A stretch of DNA of 10,600 nucleotides from Verrucomicrobiota bacterium (GTDB lineage: Bacteria; Verrucomicrobiota; Verrucomicrobiia; Limisphaerales; JADLHS01): contig JANYBF010000280.1 of NCBI GenBank assembly GCA_025360895.1, positions 1 to 10,600 of the forward strand, in the 5' to 3' direction. Both the position numbers and the translations under genes were made by a program. This document shows positions 6,236-10,600 of this stretch, piece by piece; the stretch's first letter is position 1; every line of letters begins with the position of its first letter. The notes beneath the pieces were generated by a model, which was not told the DNA's origin, ran no database searches, and worked only from the letters and a program-made list of their open reading frames with translations.

Positions 6236-8080
6236 TTACTTCACCGGCTTCAACATTACCTGTGGCAGATCCATCACCGCTGGGCCGGGCTTCGACTTTG
6301 CCTTCACCGTCAGCGTGTAGCGACCCGGCTGGTCGAAACTCAACTCGCCAATGTCGCGCTTCACGAATGCTTGAAAACCACCAGTGACCTCTACCTTGAA
6401 CAATAGCTTCTGTTCACCGACGGCAAACTCCACTTCGCTGCCGCCGCAGCCGGTGCCGCAGCCGTAGGTAATTTCCACCCCGAACTTGCCAGGCTTGGCG
6501 ACCTCGAATTCCCAGTGCGCCCAGTCATTGGTGTTCACCCAGAAGCCGAGCGTGTGTTTGTGGGGTAGGGGTTCGTACCGCAGCATCACTCCCTGTACGT
6601 CCGCGTCGCTGGCCATCATTGTGATGCTGCCGTCTGCCGCTTGCGGGCTGGGCTGGTAGCCAGGGTTCGGCATCATCATTTGCGCGCTGGCCTCGTTGCG
6701 CCAGGCGTCCAACTTCGAGCGGAGTGACTTCACGCGCGCCGCTTGCTTCGGGTCTTCGGCTAGATTTTGGGTCTCGCGGAAATCATGCTTCAAGTCGAAC
6801 AACTCCATGCGCCCCGTCTCGTAAAATTCGATGAGCTTGAAATCGCCTTCACGGATTACGCCGCCCGGTTTGCCACCTTGGTTGGAATAGTGTGGGTAGT
6901 GCCAGAAGAGCGGACGCGCCGGTAATTCGCCGGTCTGCTCTAGCAACGGCAAGAGACTCACGCCGTCCACGACTTCGTTGGTCGCCATTTTTACGCCCGC
7001 CAGTTCGAGCAGCGTCGGGAAATAGTCCACGCTGCTCACTGGTGTTGCGTTCATGCTGGCGCCTGGGATGACGCCTGGCCACCGCACCAGCAACGGCACG
7101 CGAATGCCGCCTTCGTAAAGCCAGCCTTTGCCTTCGCGCAGTGGTGAGTTAATTGTCGGCGGCGTGCTTGGCCCTTCGCTTGTTGCAAGGCCACCGTTGT
7201 CCGACGTGAAAATGACAATGGTCTTTTCCGTGAGTTTCAATTCGTCGAGCTTTTTCAAGATGCGCCCGACGCTCTCATCCATGCTTTCGATCATGGCTGC
7301 GTAAATGATATTCGTTTGCTGGCCAGGCGTGTTCGTCACCGTCGGATATCTGGCCACGTAATCCGCTTTTGCCTTTAACGGCGTATGGACTGCGTAATGT
7401 GCGAAGTAGAGGAAAAATGGTTTGTCCCGGTTTGCTTCGATGATTTTCTCCGCCTCGGTCGTAAGCCGGTCGGTTAAATACTCGCCTGCCTTCGCCGATT
7501 CCAAGCCCGGCATGAACCGCTCCTTGCCGTCGCGGCCCTTGCCCTTGAACGGCGCGAAGTAACTCAGCGGGGTTCCCGTGACGTCACCGGCGATGTTAAT
7601 GTCGAAGCCCTGCCGTTGCGGTTCGAAGCCGTCGCCGCCCAGATGCCACTTGCCAACGTGCGCCGTGACGTAGCCGGCGGCCTTTAATTTCTCCGCGAGT
7701 GTGACCTCTTCGAGCGGCAGTTCCTGGCGAATCGGTGGCCGTGCCAGCCGTTGATCCAGCTGATTGGGACGCCCCGGCAGCCAGTCGGTGAGATGCAATC
7801 GCGCGGGGTATTTGCCGGTGAGGATGCTCGCGCGCGTCGGCGAACAGACCGGGGCCGCAGCGTACGCATCTGTGAACTTCATACCTTGTGCCGCCACGCG
7901 ATCGAGGTTGGGCGTGCGATAAAATTTGCTGCCGTAGCAACCCAGATCGCCGTAACCCAGGTCGTCAATGAGGATAAAGATGAAGTTCGGCTTCACTGCG
8001 TCCGGAACAGGAGCGGCGACTGAAGACAACGCCAGTATGGTCAACAGCGCGAGCGGGAGTCGGGGGAAAATGTGTTTCAC
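6236..8080 (-). CDS. secreted arylsulfatase-type sulfatase with C-terminal carbohydrate-binding-like domain
   Basis: Type I formylglycine-dependent sulfatase, which hydrolyses sulfate esters outside the cytoplasm, probably on a polysaccharide. Counting from GTG 8080 (614 aa), a signal peptide (VKHIFPRLPLALLTILALSSVAA) is followed by the calcium-binding DD pair (39-40, in IDDLGYGDLGCYG) and the CxPxR signature CSPTR (79-83), whose Cys79 would be converted to formylglycine. GKWHLG (K144, H146), HYAVH (H228, H232) and SDNGG (D294, N295) follow. All catalytic positions look intact. Residues about 488-614 form an added beta-rich domain with the cysteines of YGCGTGCGG, resembling the C-terminal carbohydrate-binding-like region of fucosidases and PVC sulfatases. 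An in-frame TTG at 8116 would add 12 residues; I prefer GTG 8080 because it gives a normal signal peptide. A sulfatase-maturing enzyme is not seen here. It sits between the small membrane protein gene and the glycosidase pseudogene, on the same strand. Confidence 0.93.
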   Translation of the reverse strand: MKHIFPRLPLALLTILALSSVAAPVPDAVKPNFIFILIDDLGYGDLGCYGSKFYRTPNLDRVAAQGMKFTDAYAAAPVCSPTRASILTGKYPARLHLTDWLPGRPNQLDQRLARPPIRQELPLEEVTLAEKLKAAGYVTAHVGKWHLGGDGFEPQRQGFDINIAGDVTGTPLSYFAPFKGKGRDGKERFMPGLESAKAGEYLTDRLTTEAEKIIEANRDKPFFLYFAHYAVHTPLKAKADYVARYPTVTNTPGQQTNIIYAAMIESMDESVGRILKKLDELKLTEKTIVIFTSDNGGLATSEGPSTPPTINSPLREGKGWLYEGGIRVPLLVRWPGVIPGASMNATPVSSVDYFPTLLELAGVKMATNEVVDGVSLLPLLEQTGELPARPLFWHYPHYSNQGGKPGGVIREGDFKLIEFYETGRMELFDLKHDFRETQNLAEDPKQAARVKSLRSKLDAWRNEASAQMMMPNPGYQPSPQAADGSITMMASDADVQGVMLRYEPLPHKHTLGFWVNTNDWAHWEFEVAKPGKFGVEITYGCGTGCGGSEVEFAVGEQKLLFKVEVTGGFQAFVKRDIGELSFDQPGRYTLTVKAKSKPGPAVMDLPQVMLKPVK

Positions 8081-8129
8081 GGGTGGAATGCTGAGCCACC
8101 GCACCGTAGAACTCAAGGGCGGGGACGGT

Positions 8130-8450
8130 TCAGTGCGTCATGACATACAAGCCCCAGAGGGCAAAGCCAGTCACCGGGAGCAAGCCGCCGAGCAAGCCGC
8201 CAAGAATGCCGGCCTTTTTCGCGCCAAGGATCTTGGTGAGTACATGGCAAATGTAGCCTCCAGCAAACCAGCCAATGGGGGTACAGACGACAAAGCTTAT
8301 GATTCCTAAAGTGCGCGCGGCCGAGAGCATCTGAATGTTGCGCGTCAAGATGGCCAATGGAATCACCACAGCAAAAAGCCCCCCCAACGCCCCGGTCACG
8401 GCGCCGATGACGGCGCCGAGGTTTTCTTTGCCAAAACTTGGTTCTCTCAT
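8130..8450 (-). CDS. small glycine-rich membrane protein, 106 aa
   Basis: I do not recognise a family. From ATG 8450 the 106-aa product has a short charged N-terminus (MREPSFGKEN), then three hydrophobic segments at about 11-36, 47-70 and 80-104. Two of them carry glycine-zipper-like patterns (GAVIGAVTGALGG and GILGGLLGGLLPVTG), and a KKA loop precedes the last one. It would sit in the inner membrane. The open frame extends upstream to 8594, but that extension is hydrophilic and cysteine-rich and looks like read-through of non-coding DNA, so I use the internal ATG. It ends 49 nt before the preferred sulfatase start on the same strand and may be co-transcribed with it. No clear ribosome-binding site. 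Confidence 0.6.
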   Translation of the reverse strand: MREPSFGKENLGAVIGAVTGALGGLFAVVIPLAILTRNIQMLSAARTLGIISFVVCTPIGWFAGGYICHVLTKILGAKKAGILGGLLGGLLPVTGFALWGLYVMTH

Positions 8451-8471
8451 GAAATCGGGTGGTGAATAAAA

Positions 8472-8506
8472 GCAGTCGTCCAAATAAACTAGACGACGGA
8501 AACTGC
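8472..8506. repeat. imperfect inverted repeat upstream of the small membrane protein
   Basis: Outer arms GCAGT (8472-8476) and ACTGC (8502-8506) flank inner arms CGTC (8477-8480) and GACG (8492-8495), with a six-base bulge on one side. In the minus-strand direction it lies in the leader or promoter area 22-56 bp before ATG 8450. It could be an operator or an mRNA hairpin; no regulator is identifiable. Confidence 0.35.
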
Positions 8507-8612
8507 ACCAAGCCGACCGTTCTCGGCAAGGTGAATTCTCACACCAGTTTTTTTGTGAGGAACGGTTAAAACCGGTCCGCCGCGACTTCAACATGAGACC
8601 GCAGGCACAGGC

Positions 8613-8630
8613 GGGCAGGGCAGGGCAGGG
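8613..8630 (+). repeat. short GGGCA tandem repeat
   Basis: Three complete GGGCA units followed by GGG lie in non-coding DNA 150 bp upstream of rpsO. Too short to assign a role; a possible slippage site. Confidence 0.6.
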
Positions 8631-8718
8631 TAAAACTGCGGGTTGGCTTTTATTGCTCCACGACTACTGCGCAAGCAATCAATCTGGCTTCACCAAGCCA
8701 ATTCTGGAATTAAAGGGC

Positions 8719-8747
8719 TTTACAGTGCGACGGTGAATAAATAGTCT
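8719..8747 (+). promoter_or_regulatory. candidate rpsO promoter
   Basis: TTTACA (8719-8724) and TAGTCT (8742-8747) are separated by 17 bp. The -35 box is close to consensus and the -10 box is poor. Transcription would begin about 25 nt before the rpsO ATG. Motif match only. No clear Shine-Dalgarno or S15-binding pseudoknot is evident in the short leader. Confidence 0.35.
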
Positions 8748-8779
8748 GCCACGTCATTTTTTGAAAACGCACGACAAGT

Positions 8780-9037
8780 ATGGAAGCTAAAACTAAGACG
8801 ATTGAATCATTCAAGCTGCATGAGAAGGATACCGGTTCTGCGGATGTCCAGATTGCTTTGCTCACCGAGCGCATCAACCATCTCACGGGCCATTTCCAGA
8901 ATAATAAGAAGGATCACCACTCGCGGCGGGGATTGCTCATGATGGTGGGCCAGCGTCGGCGGTTGCTGGATTATTTGCACGATACGGATCTCGCCCGTTA
9001 CCAATTGGTGACCAAGAAGCTCAAATTGCGCCGTTAA
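8780..9037 (+). CDS. rpsO: 30S ribosomal protein S15
   Basis: Protein of 85 aa, close to the 89 aa of E. coli S15, which binds 16S rRNA in the central domain (platform) and helps form bridges to the 50S subunit. Diagnostic segments are the DTGSADVQIALLTERINHLTGHF block (17-39), with the G-S and Q residues that contact rRNA, the KKDHHSRRGLLMMVGQRRRLLDYL block (43-66), and the basic C-terminus KKLKLRR. The ATG at 8780 fits the family start. It is followed by a strong intrinsic terminator and then pnp, the rpsO-pnp order found in many bacteria. In E. coli S15 represses its own translation; no comparable leader structure is visible here. Confidence 0.98.
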   Translation: MEAKTKTIESFKLHEKDTGSADVQIALLTERINHLTGHFQNNKKDHHSRRGLLMMVGQRRRLLDYLHDTDLARYQLVTKKLKLRR

Positions 9038-9045
9038 TTTTCCCG

Positions 9046-9071
9046 ACGCGTGGCAGAGGCCGCGCGTTTTT
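9046..9071 (+). terminator. Rho-independent terminator after rpsO
   Basis: A nine-pair stem (ACGCGTGGC at 9046-9054 with GCCGCGCGT at 9059-9067, one G-U pair) closes an AGAG tetraloop and is followed directly by a T run and a second T run at 9074-9078. It begins 8 nt after the rpsO stop. It should end or attenuate rpsO transcription before pnp. In E. coli the rpsO-pnp gap also carries a terminator. Confidence 0.88.
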
Positions 9072-9169
9072 CATTTTTACCAGCCGGATCGGAAGCGCGA
9101 CCGCTCCGCCTCACAACCACATAAACAAGCTCGCGTAGAAAAGTCCGTTACCTCCGGGTGATTTCACTC

Positions 9170-9190
9170 AGCTCCGACTGTCTCGGAGTT
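9170..9190 (+). promoter_or_regulatory. pnp leader hairpin
   Basis: AGCTCCGA (9170-9177) pairs with TCGGAGTT (9183-9190) around a five-base CTGTC loop, giving eight pairs with one G-U. It ends 37 nt before the pnp ATG and has no T run, so it is not a terminator. In E. coli an RNase III-cut leader stem mediates pnp autoregulation, and this hairpin is in a comparable place. It is much shorter than the E. coli stem, so the shared role is inference. Confidence 0.45.
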
Positions 9191-9227
9191 CATTGAAGTT
9201 TCTCGGTGGTAATGGCAAATAAACATT

Positions 9228-10600
9228 ATGCCAGAAAAAGTTATCGCCCCGTTGGGCGACAAGCAGATTACCATCGAAACCGGCAAGCTCGCGAAGCAAG
9301 CCGACGGCGCCGTGACCGTTCAACTCGGCGAAACCATCATTATCGTTGCCGCCGTGGCCGCGACCAAGGCCAAGGAAGGCCAGGACTTTTTCCCGCTCAC
9401 GGTTGATTACCGCGAGAAAGCCGCCGCCGCCGGAAAATTTCCGGGAGGTTACTTCAAGCGCGAAGGCCGGCCGACGGAGAAGGAAATTCTGACCTGCCGC
9501 CTCACGGATCGTCCGATTCGTCCGCTCTTTCCGAAAGGCTGGTATAACGAAGTACAGGTGCAAACGGTCGTCCTCAGTGCCGACGGCGAAAACGATCCGG
9601 ACATTCTCAGCATCATCGGTGCGAGCGCGGCCTTGATGGTTAGCGACATTCCGTGGGACGGTCCGCTCGGCGCGGTGCGCGTGGGTCGGATTAACGGGAA
9701 GTTCATTGCGAATCCAACCCATGTCGAACAGGCCGAGAGCGACTTGGATCTCGTTTATGTGGGCAATGCCAACGACATCGTGATGTATGAAGGCGCGGCC
9801 AAGGAAATCACCGAGGCTGACTTCAACGCCGCGCTGAAATTCGGCCACGATTGTTGTCAGCCGATCATCGCCGCTCAGAAAGAACTGGTGGCGCGTGCCG
9901 GCAAGAAAAAGCGTGAGATCACGTTGAACATCGTCCCGGACGAAATTCTCAATGAAGCCAAGAAACTGGCTGGCGACCGTTTTGTCCCGGCGTTGCTCAC
10001 GCCCGGAAAACTCGCCCGCGAAACCGCCTGCAAAGCGATTCAGGACGAAGTCGGTGTTAAACTCGTCGAGAAATTCGGTGCCGAGAAAGTCACCACTTTT
10101 GTCATCAAGGATGCGTTCTATTACATCCAGAAGGAAGCAGTTCGCGGTTTGATCTTGAACAGCGGCAAACGCCTCGATGGTCGTGGATTCGATGTTGTCC
10201 GTCCAATCTCCAGTGAAATTGGATTCCTCCCGCGAGCTCACGGATCGGCCATTTTCGCGCGAGGCGAAACTCAGGCTGTATCCTTAGTTACGCTCGGCAC
10301 CGGCGACGATACGCAGGAATTTGATTCTTACACCGGTGGCCGGAATGAGAAAAAATTTATTCTCCACTACAACTTTCCGAATTTCTCCGTCGGTGAGACC
10401 GGACGCATCAGCGGTCCGGGTCGCCGCGAAATCGGTCACGGCGCGCTGGCCGAACGCAGCATTGAATCAATGATCCCATCGGCGACTTATCCGTATGCGG
10501 TTCGCATCACCAGCGAGATCATGGAATCCAATGGCTCGACTTCGATGGCCTCGGTTTGTGGCGGTACGTTGGCGCTCATGGATGCGGGGGTTCCGTTGAT
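9228..10600 (+). CDS. pnp: polyribonucleotide nucleotidyltransferase (PNPase), 5' part
   Basis: PNPase degrades RNA 3' to 5' using phosphate and is the core exonuclease of bacterial RNA turnover. The window holds 457 codons of a protein usually near 700 aa, so the gene runs off the right edge and the KH and S1 RNA-binding domains are not seen. The first RNase PH-like core has FFPLTVDYREK (54-64), GGYFKREGRPTEKE (73-86) and RLTDRPIRPLFP (91-102). A helical linker follows at about 215-310. The second, catalytic core has GKRLDGRG (313-320), RGETQAV (345-351), GTGDDTQ (357-363), LHYNFPNFSVGE (379-390), GRREIGHGALAER (398-410) and MESNGSTSMASVCGG (432-446). The ATG at 9228 fits the family start; the ribosome-binding site is weak. 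The catalytic core is intact as far as it goes. A 357-codon open frame on the opposite strand is a codon-bias shadow. Confidence 0.97.
   Translation, partial: MPEKVIAPLGDKQITIETGKLAKQADGAVTVQLGETIIIVAAVAATKAKEGQDFFPLTVDYREKAAAAGKFPGGYFKREGRPTEKEILTCRLTDRPIRPLFPKGWYNEVQVQTVVLSADGENDPDILSIIGASAALMVSDIPWDGPLGAVRVGRINGKFIANPTHVEQAESDLDLVYVGNANDIVMYEGAAKEITEADFNAALKFGHDCCQPIIAAQKELVARAGKKKREITLNIVPDEILNEAKKLAGDRFVPALLTPGKLARETACKAIQDEVGVKLVEKFGAEKVTTFVIKDAFYYIQKEAVRGLILNSGKRLDGRGFDVVRPISSEIGFLPRAHGSAIFARGETQAVSLVTLGTGDDTQEFDSYTGGRNEKKFILHYNFPNFSVGETGRISGPGRREIGHGALAERSIESMIPSATYPYAVRITSEIMESNGSTSMASVCGGTLALMDAGVPL

Larger units (their letters stand above)
8451..8779. other. 329-bp gene-free region between divergent genes
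   Basis: No coding gene is convincing here. It holds an imperfect inverted repeat GCAGTCGTC with GACGAC and ACTGC (8472-8506), a stem-loop with arms CTCACA/TGTGAG (8538-8559), three and a half copies of GGGCA (8613-8630), a short hairpin TGGCTT-CACC-AAGCCA (8685-8700) and a candidate rpsO promoter. The region must contain promoters for rpsO (plus) and for the small membrane protein and sulfatase (minus). Confidence 0.5.

Noticed and set aside
8081..8116. TTG start for the sulfatase at 8116
   Set aside because: It is possible, but it adds 12 residues before a normal signal peptide that starts at GTG 8080, and it has no ribosome-binding site.
8451..8594. Upstream extension of the 106-aa membrane protein
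   Set aside because: The added 48 residues are hydrophilic and cysteine-rich and contain the inverted repeats. ATG 8450 gives a compact membrane protein.
8613..8630. GGGCA repeats as the start of a CRISPR or larger satellite array
   Set aside because: There are only about three and a half five-base units, with no spacers.
8685..8700. Hairpin TGGCTT-CACC-AAGCCA as a terminator
   Set aside because: No T run follows on either strand, and no gene ends here.
9206..9406. 66-codon plus-strand frame over the pnp start
   Set aside because: It is an arginine-rich out-of-frame overlap with the conserved PNPase N-terminus.
9168..10241. 357-codon open frame on the minus strand opposite pnp
   Set aside because: It lies wholly antisense to a very well conserved PNPase frame and has no family features. 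It arises from the codon bias of pnp.

Overview
The window looks like chromosomal DNA of a free-living Gram-negative bacterium of the Planctomycetes-Verrucomicrobia type, most likely a Verrucomicrobiota member. This is an inference from gene content: a secreted formylglycine sulfatase with a C-terminal carbohydrate-binding-like domain, the remains of a DLGSRRELFVD-type secreted glycosidase-like protein, and weak or absent Shine-Dalgarno sites in front of most genes. No marker here proves the phylum. The sequence is moderately GC-rich, and I see no plasmid, phage or insertion-sequence genes, no tRNA or rRNA, and no CRISPR array.

Layout, left to right. 13-1560 (minus) is a two-gene unit: an NAD-dependent sugar-nucleotide epimerase followed 3 nt later by an unrecognised 196-aa protein. 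A divergent intergenic region with a ten-G run leads to purC (plus, 1687-2592). Facing purC is a compact minus-strand operon transcribed 5224 to 2605: a VTC-type polyphosphate polymerase, a DUF4956 membrane protein and an HlyD-like membrane fusion protein. The genes overlap by 16 and 4 nt. Upstream of the operon lies a badly decayed secreted glycosidase-like pseudogene (5284-6213). It sits just downstream of an intact sulfatase (6236-8080), which itself follows a small glycine-rich membrane protein (8130-8450). A 329-bp gene-free stretch then leads to rpsO (8780-9037), a clear intrinsic terminator, a leader hairpin, and the 5' part of pnp (9228 to the right edge).

How the genes fit together. 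rpsO-pnp and purC are conserved housekeeping loci. The sulfatase and the dead glycosidase look like the remnant of a module for degrading sulfated polysaccharide. The most interesting part is the VTC-DUF4956-HlyD operon. A cytosolic polyphosphate-type polymerase is encoded with a multi-helix membrane protein and a periplasmic adaptor. This arrangement suggests synthesis of an anionic polymer coupled to transfer across the inner membrane, but that coupling is an inference and not an established function. Other items worth a look are an inverted repeat inside purC that encodes a peptide I do not expect in the family, and the pattern of single-base frameshifts in the pseudogene.
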